Shown in pieces: positions 26,518 to 34,314 of a stretch of DNA of 64,000 nt (position 1 is its first letter; each line of letters opens with the position of its first letter). The stretch spans positions 3,509 through 67,508 of the forward strand of contig CAZEQJ010000016.1 in the NCBI GenBank assembly GCA_964514385.1, written 5' to 3'. Under the pieces are notes generated by a model. It ran no database searches. It was given only the letters and a program-made list of their open reading frames with translations, and was not told the origin of the DNA. The stretch comes from CAZEQJ01 sp964514385. Its GTDB lineage: Bacteria > Bacteroidota > Bacteroidia > Cytophagales > Cyclobacteriaceae. Position numbers and translations under genes: made by a program.

Positions 26518-26939
26518 TCCGAATAGGCCTGCTTTTTTTGCTAACCTTAAATGGGGCAGTCCTCGCACAGGCAGATCTTAAACTTGAATTTTCAGATCTT
26601 AGAAGTAACAGGGGCGATGTGAAATTATCCATATTTAATCAAAGTGAAGGGTTTCCGGAGGCGGAAGAAAAGGCTTTTACTATAGAAGTATTGTCGATTG
26701 AAGAAGCCAAAAACGGATACTGGCTGCGTGATATCCCTCCTGGTGAATACGCATTTTCTGTGCTGCACGATGAAAACCTTAATGACAAAATGGACTATAA
26801 TATAATTCACTACCCAAAGGAAGGATTCGGTCTGTCCAATTACACTAAACTACGTCTGGTATATCCGACATGGAATGCATGTAAATTTGAAGTAAAGCCC
26901 GGATTGAATGTGGTACAGGTGCAAATATTTTATTTATGA
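26514..26939 (+). CDS. DUF2141 secreted protein
   Basis: 141 residues with a signal peptide (MIRIGLLFLLTLNGAVLAQA). The domain DLKLEFSDLRSNRGDVKLSIFN, IPPGEYAFSVLHDENLNDKMDYN, then PKEGFGLSNY is characteristic of DUF2141, a small extracytoplasmic beta-sandwich family of unknown function. It overlaps menE and the next gene by four bases each, so it is the eighth gene of the operon. Confidence 0.85.
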   Translation: MIRIGLLFLLTLNGAVLAQADLKLEFSDLRSNRGDVKLSIFNQSEGFPEAEEKAFTIEVLSIEEAKNGYWLRDIPPGEYAFSVLHDENLNDKMDYNIIHYPKEGFGLSNYTKLRLVYPTWNACKFEVKPGLNVVQVQIFYL

Positions 26940-27607
26940 AAATTCACTACGAAACTCCCGCCTCTGTTCCTGCTCCCTGGAAGATGATAGCAGATATAAG
27001 AATAGAGGGTGATACGGCCACACTGAAACTCGAATATCCGGATCGTGAAGACCTGGAAGCAGAGGACATGCTGGAGGAAGGATTGCCTGTAGAACCGGTT
27101 TATGACCTGACCGCTCCTGTGAATGAAAAATGGAAACATCATCTTCACCAGCTCATGCAGGAGGCGAAAAAACACGATAGGCCAACGGCAGGTCTTATAA
27201 TGTTCAATGACCAAAAATGTATACCATCGGAAACTGAAAGTGAACACCTGATCAATGAGATGATCCAGTTATTTTTTGAGGCTGAATCACTCGAAGCTCC
27301 CCTGAAAATAGCGCTGTCTCTGGATGGTAATATACATCATCTTGAAGTATCCTTCTTGCGGCGCAATGCCCGCCTATCAAACCGTGATAAGGAAATGAGA
27401 ATAGAATGGTCGGAATGGCCGTCGTTTTCTGAGCCATTGTTTCAATACCTCTACGATTACGAAAAAGCAGCAAAAAAGCCACCATCGAAAGGGCGGCATG
27501 TCACCCTGGGCGATGACCTCTGGCTCAATCTGAACACGGCTGATGACCGGCAGGCCGAAGTTAAAAAACAAGCTATCGTCAAGCGGTGGATGAACCGGAT
27601 GATCTGA
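26936..27607 (+). CDS. Hypothetical cytoplasmic protein
   Basis: 223 residues, no signal peptide or membrane segment. It is acidic in the middle (EDLEAEDMLEEGLP) with a basic end (VKKQAIVKRWMNRMI). I do not recognise a family. It overlaps the DUF2141 gene by four bases and its stop lies one base from the stop of the convergent regulator gene, so it closes the menaquinone operon. Confidence 0.75.
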   Translation: MKIHYETPASVPAPWKMIADIRIEGDTATLKLEYPDREDLEAEDMLEEGLPVEPVYDLTAPVNEKWKHHLHQLMQEAKKHDRPTAGLIMFNDQKCIPSETESEHLINEMIQLFFEAESLEAPLKIALSLDGNIHHLEVSFLRRNARLSNRDKEMRIEWSEWPSFSEPLFQYLYDYEKAAKKPPSKGRHVTLGDDLWLNLNTADDRQAEVKKQAIVKRWMNRMI

Positions 27608-28417
27608 TCATTTTGACTTCAGCCGTATCACCTCCTGCTGCAGCTCCATGACCATCTCGGTAAGCTTTTCGAGAGACAGTGAAGGAGCAGATGACTCGTC
27701 GGGAAAGCTGGATGATATATAGGCTTTGGCCTCCCAAACCTCTGAGACTTCCTCTACGGGTACTTCATATGCGCTGTATTGGCGGTTGTCGGACACCAGG
27801 TAAAGGGCTCCACGCTCTTCCGTATAATTAAATACTCTTTTGTACACCACGCCTTCTCTGGCCGTAACCAGTATATAGGTGCTTCCGTTTTTGATGTCGC
27901 TGATGCGCTCGGTATACTGCCCGATGATGATGCTCCCCGGCTGAATGGGCAGCATGGAGTCACCGGATATTTCAAAAGCACGGTACGTATTGCCGCCCGG
28001 CAGGTTAGGCAACCTGAATTTCGGGAGGTCCTCGAGAAACTCAGGGTCAGCATAGCCGTTGGTATATCCCGCAGCTGCCTTCTGTGGCACCAGGTCTATC
28101 ATCTCATTGTCCTGCGGATCGACGGTGACTGCAAGTACCTTCATGCCGGCAGAGGAATCCCCCGACTGAGCAGCATCGGCTGAAAGGCTTTCAAGCTGCT
28201 CGTCGCTCAGCTGTGTGAGATCGGTGGAGATGAGGTGATCAACGGATATGCTGAACTCACGGCTGAAGTTGATCAGGTTGTTGATCCGCGGGTCTGCCCT
28301 GCCCTCTTCATACGCACCAATCAACGATCGCTTGATCCCGATTTTTTCGGCCATTTCACCCTGTGTGTAACGAAGCCGCTTACGCAGAAACCTCAGATTG
28401 TCATTGACTATGCCCAT
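27608..28417 (-). CDS. XRE-type regulator with LexA-like S24 peptidase domain
   Basis: 269 residues. Residues 7-60 form a helix-turn-helix (RKRLRYTQGEMAEKIGIKRSLIGAYE spans it), then a linker, then an S24/LexA autoprotease: Ala 116-Gly 117 is the likely cleavage site, Ser 154 lies in ISGDSMLP and Lys 193 in VVYKRV. A C-terminal helix (LEKLTEMVMELQQEVIRL) may add oligomerisation. Such regulators are cleaved on RecA filament formation and release damage genes. It stands divergent from dinB with a small ORF between. TTAGTA motifs near its start (28440) and near dinB (28668, 28690) are candidate operators. Confidence 0.88.
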   Translation of the reverse strand: MGIVNDNLRFLRKRLRYTQGEMAEKIGIKRSLIGAYEEGRADPRINNLINFSREFSISVDHLISTDLTQLSDEQLESLSADAAQSGDSSAGMKVLAVTVDPQDNEMIDLVPQKAAAGYTNGYADPEFLEDLPKFRLPNLPGGNTYRAFEISGDSMLPIQPGSIIIGQYTERISDIKNGSTYILVTAREGVVYKRVFNYTEERGALYLVSDNRQYSAYEVPVEEVSEVWEAKAYISSSFPDESSAPSLSLEKLTEMVMELQQEVIRLKSK

Positions 28418-28460
28418 GTTTTACGATTTGCCAGTAAAATTAGTAAAAAAACCAGCATTT

Positions 28461-28652
28461 TTACATTAAACTAACCATATTACCGTAAGATTCCTCTACC
28501 CTCTGCCGAATGATACCCACTACCTCTTTTAATGTGCTTTCCGACTTCACCTGCAGCAAACCGTGAACTTCGCCGCCTTCATTTTTAACTGTGTAGGTCA
28601 CCTGACAATATATGCCCGACACCTTTTGCGCGTGTAGTTTTAACCCTTTCAT
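28461..28652 (-). CDS. Small hypothetical protein beside dinB
   Basis: 63 residues, soluble, no recognised domain. The sequence KVSGIYCQVTYTVKNEGGEVHGLLQVKSEST suggests a beta-sheet followed by one helix. It lies upstream of the XRE/S24 gene in the same direction, separated by 43 bases, and 84 bases from the divergent dinB start, so it probably belongs to the same damage-response module. A chance frame is possible, but its length, lack of internal ATG ambiguity and placement favour a real gene. Confidence 0.6.
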   Translation of the reverse strand: MKGLKLHAQKVSGIYCQVTYTVKNEGGEVHGLLQVKSESTLKEVVGIIRQRVEESYGNMVSLM

Positions 28653-28667
28653 ATTAAGCTATTTTTA

Positions 28668-28701
28668 TTAGTATCTATTCGTAACAATATTAGTATATTT
28701 G
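28668..28701 (+). promoter_or_regulatory. dinB promoter and candidate operator
   Basis: TATATTTG at 28694-28701 fits the Bacteroidetes -7 box TAnnTTTG, 36 bases before the dinB ATG. TTAGTAT occurs twice, at 28668-28674 and 28690-28696, 22 bases apart (two helical turns); TTAGTAA occurs at 28440-28446 beside the regulator start. The motif may be the operator of the S24 regulator. Confidence 0.45.
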
Positions 28702-28736
28702 AGTATAAATAGCAAATTATCTAATATTTTTATCAT

Positions 28737-29951
28737 ATGGGTGCAGTTTGGTACAAGGATATACCGGGTAGGGCGATCATTCACATGGATCTGGATGCCT
28801 TCTTTGTCTCGGTGGAGGTGAAGCGGGATAATCGCCTGAAGGGACGCCCCCTGATCATTGGCGGACGCAGTGCGCGGGGTGTGGTATCATCATGCAGCTA
28901 CGAGGCCCGTAAATATGGGGTGCATTCCGCTATGCCCATGAAAATGGCATTGCAGCGTTGCCCGGATGCTCTGGTGCTGGGGGGTGATATGGAAGCCTAT
29001 ACACGTGAGTCAAAACTGATAACCGATATCATTGCCGACCAGGCTCCGTTATTTGAAAAATCGTCTATCGACGAGTTTTATATCGACGTCACCGGGATGG
29101 ATCGTTTTTTCGGCTCGCACCAGTGGGGGCTTGAGCTGCGAAAAAAGATCATAAAGGAAAGCGGATTGCCTATATCGATGGGGCTTTCCATCAATAAGCT
29201 GGTATCCAAAATGGCGACCAACGAAGCCAAGCCAAACGGAGAGCGCTATATTGCACGGGGGGAGGAACAAGTCTTTATTGCTCCCCTGCCGGTGCGAAAA
29301 ATCCCCATGGTAGGCGAAAAGACAGCCCGGTTCCTCTACGATATGGGCATCCGCACGGTAAAAATGCTCCGTGAGATGCCGCTGGAGATGCTGCAGGCTA
29401 CCTTTGGCGTCAACGGCAGTGCCCTCTGGAAAAAGGCACACGGCATCGATGACAGCCCGGTGGTGCCCTACAGCGAACGGAAATCGATCTCGACAGAAAC
29501 CACCTTTGAGACGGACAGCATCGATATCATCAAGATGAAGGCGATGCTGATCGCCATGGTGGAAAAGCTCACCTTTAAGCTGCGTCAGGAGAAGAAACTC
29601 ACGTCGGTTATTGCCGTGAAGATCCGTTACGCGGACTTCGAAACCACCTCCCGCCAGCAGCGGATTCCGTACACCGCTTCAGATAATATATTGATCCACC
29701 ATGTGCTGGAGTTGTTTGACAAGCTCTACAACCGCCGGCTGATGATCCGACTGGTTGGCGTGCGCATGAGCGGGCTGGTACACGGACAATACCAGATCGA
29801 TATGTTTGGCGACACGGAGGAGCAGATCAACCTGTTTCAGGCGATGGACAGGCTGCGGGAAAAGCACGGGGCAGATATCCTGTTCCGTGCCAGCGGGCTG
29901 GAGGTAGATAAGCGGGTGCGGAAAAATAACAATGTGTTTTCGGCAGTGTAG
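28737..29951 (+). CDS. dinB: DNA polymerase IV (Y family)
   Basis: 404 residues, complete. The catalytic Asp 18 lies in HMDLDAFFVSVE and Asp 112-Glu 113 in KSSIDEFYIDVTG. The thumb and little-finger domains follow, and QIDMF and QINLF near residues 352 and 364 are candidate sliding-clamp binding sites. It copies past damaged template bases with low fidelity. The neighbouring S24 repressor suggests control by DNA damage. The upstream region carries a TAnnTTTG box. Confidence 0.93.
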   Translation: MGAVWYKDIPGRAIIHMDLDAFFVSVEVKRDNRLKGRPLIIGGRSARGVVSSCSYEARKYGVHSAMPMKMALQRCPDALVLGGDMEAYTRESKLITDIIADQAPLFEKSSIDEFYIDVTGMDRFFGSHQWGLELRKKIIKESGLPISMGLSINKLVSKMATNEAKPNGERYIARGEEQVFIAPLPVRKIPMVGEKTARFLYDMGIRTVKMLREMPLEMLQATFGVNGSALWKKAHGIDDSPVVPYSERKSISTETTFETDSIDIIKMKAMLIAMVEKLTFKLRQEKKLTSVIAVKIRYADFETTSRQQRIPYTASDNILIHHVLELFDKLYNRRLMIRLVGVRMSGLVHGQYQIDMFGDTEEQINLFQAMDRLREKHGADILFRASGLEVDKRVRKNNNVFSAV

Positions 29952-30042
29952 TAGCACTGGTGAAAGCCCGAAGATGATGTTTTAGGGTTCATCTTGGGTG
30001 CGGAATAATCTCCCATTCTTTATTAAACTACAACCGGATTGA

Positions 30043-30606
30043 CTACTGCCTGTCACGTAAGACTTTGCTGTACAGTTCTTTACTATCGTTAGAAAACCGT
30101 GGATCTCCAAGTAACACAACCTCATGGTTTTGATTGGTAAGCACCGTTTCAAACCCCGGGTTAACGTTCATGAAAGAATTTTTATTCAAAAACTCATTTT
30201 CAGGAACGAGAAAAAACGGATACCGGAAATCTTTCAGGCTTGTCTCAGATTCGCATATTATTTTAAACTCGTCGAAGTTATCATTATCAGAGGTGCAAAT
30301 TAAGATGACAGGTACATTATACTTTTCAAACTCTGATATGACTTCATTCCATTGTTGGATACTGGCAATGCATGAACCACACGATACGTCAACTCTGGAA
30401 TAGATTTTATAATCATAGCCTGCTGCCTTAATATCACCTATATTCGCTCTTGCAAAGGGATCATATATTTGATACAATTCCGGAAACTCCAATTTTGTGC
30501 CGAGTATTGTATCAATGGCTGCAACTAATTCGGAATTATGGCTTTGACGGTTTTGATTCTCGCAGGATACGAGGAATATGACAAACAGAAACAAAAAATA
30601 TTTCAT
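30043..30606 (-). CDS. Thioredoxin-fold lipoprotein with CGSC motif
   Basis: 187 residues. MKYFLFLFVIFLVSC is the lipoprotein signal peptide. Cys 76 and Cys 79 form the redox motif in VDVSCGSCIASIQQW, at the start of a helix as in thioredoxin; VPVILICTSDND and NPGFETVLTNQNHEVVLLGDP supply further strands. It is predicted to be anchored in the envelope and to exchange disulfides. The stop of the propeller gene directly abuts its start with no spacer. The parallel protein at 6460-6879 (CPIC) has the same location relative to a propeller. Confidence 0.75.
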   Translation of the reverse strand: MKYFLFLFVIFLVSCENQNRQSHNSELVAAIDTILGTKLEFPELYQIYDPFARANIGDIKAAGYDYKIYSRVDVSCGSCIASIQQWNEVISEFEKYNVPVILICTSDNDNFDEFKIICESETSLKDFRYPFFLVPENEFLNKNSFMNVNPGFETVLTNQNHEVVLLGDPRFSNDSKELYSKVLRDRQ

Positions 30607-31668
30607 TTACTCTACACTATAATCAAACGCCACGATGCTGGAATCAGCGTCCAATGAAATACCATATATCTTATTTTCTGATTCGTTTATGGTGAAATGG
30701 CTTACCGGCACATCCAACATGTAATGAACGACTGGATCTCCGGCATAGGTAAACACAAATATGTCACTGCAATATTTGCTCCCCTCATAGATTTCTAAGG
30801 GGTACGCCCCTGAATATAAAGCGAAGATATAGTCTTCTCCAAGGTGGCTGTCTTTATAAAATACCCTGATCTTACTAGGATCAACATTCAGACGTGGTTT
30901 GCCGGTATTATCATTTACCACCTCGTATTCCATCATATGCTGTTCCGGGCCTCTTATTGATATTATAGAATTATTAGCTTTATTAAGTAATTCTATCCGG
31001 TCAATACCAGTACAAGAGTGAGCAAAATATGACCGTTCCTGATTAGCAGATAATATACCTTGATGGATGTCTGTAATCACGGGAACAGGTATATCCTCTT
31101 CGACCGTTTCACGCCAATTTCCATATCTATTTATTACATCGCCTTTAAAGTTGTATTCTATAAATATTTCATTCATTATTTTAGAGGTACCTATAACCGT
31201 GCTGTCGGATGACAAGATCAGACCCCTGGATTGTCGCATATCATCTTTAGATGTGATAGTTTGTTGGGCCAATACATCAGATTGATTTGTTTTAAAAAAA
31301 TGAAGTCTGTTCATAAATATTTCATACCCAATAAAAGAGTTTTCATCCAAAGCAAATAAAGTTCTCGGAGGTCTGATTTCTCCCGGGCCATTCCCCAGAA
31401 CACCTATACTTTTGACAATTTTCATCTTATTTTTATCAATAATACGAATCAGGGTGTCGGATAGTGTGCCACTCACAACGAGAAAATGGTCCATGTCCAG
31501 AATTACTTCCGTATCAATTAACCCTTCTACAGCTATTTTTTTACCTTTTAGTGATTTACTATTTGAAAAATCGCCAAGGCTAAATTGGCGGATTTGGTAA
31601 TTATTGGTTTCAGGTTTTTCTGAAACACAACCTATAGCGACTAAAAGAATGCAGAGATATTTATACAT
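30607..31668 (-). CDS. BF3164-like propeller lipoprotein
   Basis: 353 residues with signal peptide MYKYLCILLVAIGC. The motifs GLIDTEVILDMDHFLVVSG, SDTLIRIIDKNKMKIVKSIGVLGNGPGEI and SIISIRGPEQHMMEYEV are typical of BF3164-like 6-bladed propeller lipoproteins. It is clearly a close paralogue of the truncated gene at 32028-32754 (same signal peptide, same RIIDKxKMKIV and SIRGPE motifs). It lies after a Cys-rich peptide and hairpin and before a CxxC thioredoxin-like lipoprotein. Function unknown; binding of a secreted partner is plausible. Confidence 0.85.
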   Translation of the reverse strand: MYKYLCILLVAIGCVSEKPETNNYQIRQFSLGDFSNSKSLKGKKIAVEGLIDTEVILDMDHFLVVSGTLSDTLIRIIDKNKMKIVKSIGVLGNGPGEIRPPRTLFALDENSFIGYEIFMNRLHFFKTNQSDVLAQQTITSKDDMRQSRGLILSSDSTVIGTSKIMNEIFIEYNFKGDVINRYGNWRETVEEDIPVPVITDIHQGILSANQERSYFAHSCTGIDRIELLNKANNSIISIRGPEQHMMEYEVVNDNTGKPRLNVDPSKIRVFYKDSHLGEDYIFALYSGAYPLEIYEGSKYCSDIFVFTYAGDPVVHYMLDVPVSHFTINESENKIYGISLDADSSIVAFDYSVE

Positions 31669-31682
31669 GTTAGATGTTAGTT

Positions 31683-31720
31683 AAAAAAGGTTGCTAAACA
31701 TTATAGTTTAACAACCTTTT
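31683..31720 (-). terminator. Hairpin between Cys-rich peptide and propeller gene
   Basis: GGTTGCTAAAC at 31689-31699 and GTTTAACAACC at 31706-31716 pair over 11 positions with one mismatch. On the minus strand the stem is followed by TTTTTT. It stands 12 bases after the peptide stop and 15 bases before the propeller start, so it is a terminator or a partial attenuator between the two genes. Confidence 0.75.
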
Positions 31721-31732
31721 GAATTACTTATA

Positions 31733-31927
31733 TTACCCTCCCAGTTGATCTTTAGGACATTCAAAGCCATTACAATTGGTTCGACCATTTACCCAAATTG
31801 ATTTTTCATAGGTATAACTTCCATTTTCACATGTCCAAAATGGATGACAACAACAAAGACCACCAGCTTCATTCGCCATAGCAGCCGCTATTTCAACAGA
31901 AATTTTCACTTCATCAGCTTGACGGTT
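31733..31927 (-). CDS. NVEALA-like Cys-rich peptide ending in Gly-Gly, 5' end in the gap
   Basis: Visible 64 residues; the start lies in the N gap. The sequence has KISVEIAAAMANEAGG, resembling the NVEALA-box region of Bacteroidetes secreted peptides, then CCC at residues 25-27, and Cys at 33, 52 and 57, and ends KDQLGG before the TAA at 31733. Six Cys in the last 40 residues suggest a small disulfide-bonded peptide. It follows a propeller lipoprotein and precedes a hairpin, a second propeller and a thioredoxin-like lipoprotein. NVEALA is a family of unknown function; membership is by resemblance and needs the missing N-terminus. Confidence 0.65.
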   Translation of the reverse strand, partial: NRQADEVKISVEIAAAMANEAGGLCCCHPFWTCENGSYTYEKSIWVNGRTNCNGFECPKDQLGG

Positions 31928-32027
31928 NNNNNNNNNNNNNNNNNNNNNNNNNNNNNNNNNNNNNNNNNNNNNNNNNNNNNNNNNNNNNNNNNNNNNNNNN
32001 NNNNNNNNNNNNNNNNNNNNNNNNNNN
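31928..32027. other. Assembly gap of 100 Ns
   Basis: Exactly 100 unknown bases, a usual placeholder length. The interrupted propeller gene lacks about 110 residues compared with its paralogue and the peptide lacks its whole N-terminus, so the true gap is likely around 450 bases or more. Confidence 0.95.
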
Positions 32028-32754
32028 GCTCCGGGCCCCGGATAGATATAAGCTTCTTATTACGTTTATCAAGGAGGTCAATCCTATCAACACCTACGCA
32101 TGTGTTTGCGAAATATGTTCTATTTAAATTGGTTGAAAAATATCCTAAATGAATTTTTGATATCACTGGAATTGGTAAATCTTCTTCAACTGCGTCGCTC
32201 CAACTACCATACGAATTGAGCTCCTCACCATCGAAATCATATTCTACAAACATAGCATCCTTATTTTGGGTAGTAGCCATGATTGTGCTATCAGATGACA
32301 AAACAAGGCCTCTTGATTCTAGCAAATCACCTGATGAGGACACAGTTTTAAGAGTCAGTGGATTAGTTTGATCTACGCTAAAAAAGTGAAGTCTCCTGAT
32401 GAAAACTTCAAAAGCAATAAATGATCTCTCATTTATTCTAAATAAGGTTTTAGGGAACATAATTTCTCCAGGACCTCTTCCCTTAATCCCCATACTGTTT
32501 ACGATTTTCATTTTTGATTTGTCGATTATACGGATTAAAGTATCCGACTTATCTCCACTGACCACCAGATAGTTATCCATATCCAGAATTCTTTCCGTAT
32601 CGATCAGGCCTTCAACACGGTATTTCTGCCCAGTAAGTGTTTCACGGGCAGGGAAATCTTCAAGGGTAAATGTCTTGACTTCTGTCGATTCCAGGGGAGG
32701 CTTTTCAGTGATACATCCTGTGGTAAGCAATAGAATCAGGAAATATTTATACAT
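32028..32754 (-). CDS. BF3164-like propeller lipoprotein, 3' part lost in assembly gap
   Basis: First 242 residues are visible, starting MYKYFLILLLTTGC (lipoprotein). They are collinear with the paralogue at 30607-31668: GLIDTERILDMDNYLVVSG, SDTLIRIIDKSKMKIVNSMGIKGRGPGEIMFP, and SIRGPE just at the gap. About 110 residues are missing in the Ns. Any continuation of this frame beyond the gap is not part of the protein, since the sequence there encodes the Cys-rich peptide in another frame. It is the first gene of the cluster. Confidence 0.85.
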
Positions 32755-32959
32755 AGCGTGTTAATTCATATCCCCTACTAATCTAACAAATTCTATCCAT
32801 CTGTTTTCATAATATCCTGCCCCACGGAATCTTGCAACGCTCTGTGATGATGATGTAAGGTGACAATTCGCTTTTTATCCAATCGTTTTTACTGGATATA
32901 AATGATTTAAGTATTTAGATTTCGATAAAAGCTGTGGGAGCTCATTGAGTATCTTTATT

Positions 32960-33169
32960 ATTTTGGCTGCTGTCAGCCCGCATTTGTCTGTTTAAAATCC
33001 ATATTTGGCTATTGTATTTCCTCATTTGGTAACAGTGTATATGTATTTGGCTGTTGTCAACTTACATTTGGCTATTGTATATTTTCATTTGGTGGCTGAA
33101 CGCAGGCATTCTGTTATTGTCACACTATATTGGGCTATTGTTAGCTTGTATTTTGTAACATCAGCCATG
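32960..33169. repeat. Degenerate 21-bp tandem repeat, about ten copies
   Basis: A unit near CATTTGGCTATTGTATATTTT starts at 32960, 32981, 33002, 33023, 33044, 33065, 33086, 33107, 33128 and 33149, always 21 bases apart. The most conserved part is (C/T)ATTTGGCT(A/G)TTGT. The stretch 32755-33282, between a propeller gene and fbp, contains no gene that I accept; an open frame over the repeat (from about 33005) reads a seven-residue repeat and has no start or family support. Confidence 0.7.
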
Positions 33170-33258
33170 CTTTTGCTTGATTTTTAAAAGCTCCCGACCG
33201 CTCACTCAGCAGGATTCCGTGGTTTTTCTTTCATTTTTCAGGGAGAAAATCCATTTTT

Positions 33259-33282
33259 ACCTAACAACTGTTAGGTTTTTTT
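33259..33282 (+). terminator. Terminator-like hairpin abutting the fbp start codon
   Basis: ACCTAACA at 33259-33266 and TGTTAGGT at 33269-33276 pair around a two-base loop, followed by a run of seven T ending at 33282; the fbp ATG begins at 33283. It looks like an intrinsic terminator placed immediately before a start codon, as in attenuation of the leader transcript. Confidence 0.6.
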
Positions 33283-34314
33283 ATGAAAGTAGAAGAAGCT
33301 GTATCAAATCCACGACTGGGGCTACCCATCGGCACTACGCTCGACCGGTTTATCAAACGACATCAGGATCAGTTTCCCTATGCATCCGGAGAACTGTCAC
33401 AACTGCTCCGGGATATCGGATTGGCAGGTAAGATCATCAACCGTGAGGTAAATAAATCGGGCCTGCTCAACATTGGCGGGGCGTATGGAGAAAAGAATGT
33501 ACAGGGCGAAGAACAGCAGAAGCTGGACGTAATCGCCAACATCCGGTTTATACGGGCACTTCGTAATGGCGGAGAGGTATGTGCCATCGTGTCAGAAGAA
33601 GATGAGGAAGTGATCGAAGTGAATCCCAATTCCAACTACGTGGTATGTATGGACCCGCTGGACGGCTCCTCCAATATTGATGTCAACATATCAATTGGTA
33701 CTATATTTTCCATCTACCGGCGCAAATCACCCACCGGCAGCCAGATCACCATGGAGGATGTGCTGCAGGCAGGTAGAAATCAGGTAGCAGCCGGCTATGT
33801 GCTGTATGGATCTTCCACCATGCTGGTCTACACAACCGGTTACGGTGTAAACGGCTTTACTTATGAATCTTCACTCGGAGAGTTTGTACTGTCACACACC
33901 GACATTCAGTATCCGGAGGACGGTAATATTTACTCGATCAACGAAGGAGCATACCACAGCTTTCAGCCTGCCATTCAGAAATATATTGAAGATTGTAAAA
34001 CAGAGGATGTCACAGCCCGGTATATCGGGTCACTTGTGGCAGACTTTCACCGCAATATGCTGAAGGGTGGCATCTACCTCTACCCTGCCACAAAAACAAA
34101 ACCTGAAGGTAAGCTACGCCTGCTCTATGAATGTAATGCACTGGCCTTTATCGCCGAACAGGCCGGTGGCTCTGCAACAAATGGTCATATACCCATTTGC
34201 GATATCAAGCCGACATCGATCCATCAGCGGTCGCCACTCGTGATCGGGTCAAAGAAAATGGTGGAAAAGGTGCATCATTTTATTCAGAAATACCCTGAGA
34301 AGGATGGTATATAG
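33283..34314 (+). CDS. fbp: Fructose-1,6-bisphosphatase, class I
   Basis: 343 residues, the usual length for the class I enzyme of gluconeogenesis. GTTLDRFIKRHQDQFPYASGELSQLLRDIG (about residues 17-46) opens the fold; the metal site is at EEDEEV and MDPLDGSSNIDVNISIGTIF, and the C-terminal AFIAEQAGGSATNG holds another metal-binding Glu. The start at 33283 directly follows a terminator-like hairpin. The 3' end overlaps the convergent SixA-like gene by 35 bases. Confidence 0.95.
   Translation: MKVEEAVSNPRLGLPIGTTLDRFIKRHQDQFPYASGELSQLLRDIGLAGKIINREVNKSGLLNIGGAYGEKNVQGEEQQKLDVIANIRFIRALRNGGEVCAIVSEEDEEVIEVNPNSNYVVCMDPLDGSSNIDVNISIGTIFSIYRRKSPTGSQITMEDVLQAGRNQVAAGYVLYGSSTMLVYTTGYGVNGFTYESSLGEFVLSHTDIQYPEDGNIYSINEGAYHSFQPAIQKYIEDCKTEDVTARYIGSLVADFHRNMLKGGIYLYPATKTKPEGKLRLLYECNALAFIAEQAGGSATNGHIPICDIKPTSIHQRSPLVIGSKKMVEKVHHFIQKYPEKDGI

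Noticed and set aside
31844..32152. Frame that runs through the assembly gap
   Set aside because: It is open only because the Ns are read as unknown residues; no coding support on either side in that frame.
32960..33169. Possible CRISPR array
   Set aside because: Units of 21 bases follow without spacers and are too variable.
33005..33187. Open frame over the 21-bp repeat encoding a seven-residue repeat
   Set aside because: Its only start is TTG, it is closed upstream by a TAA, and the repeat explains the openness.
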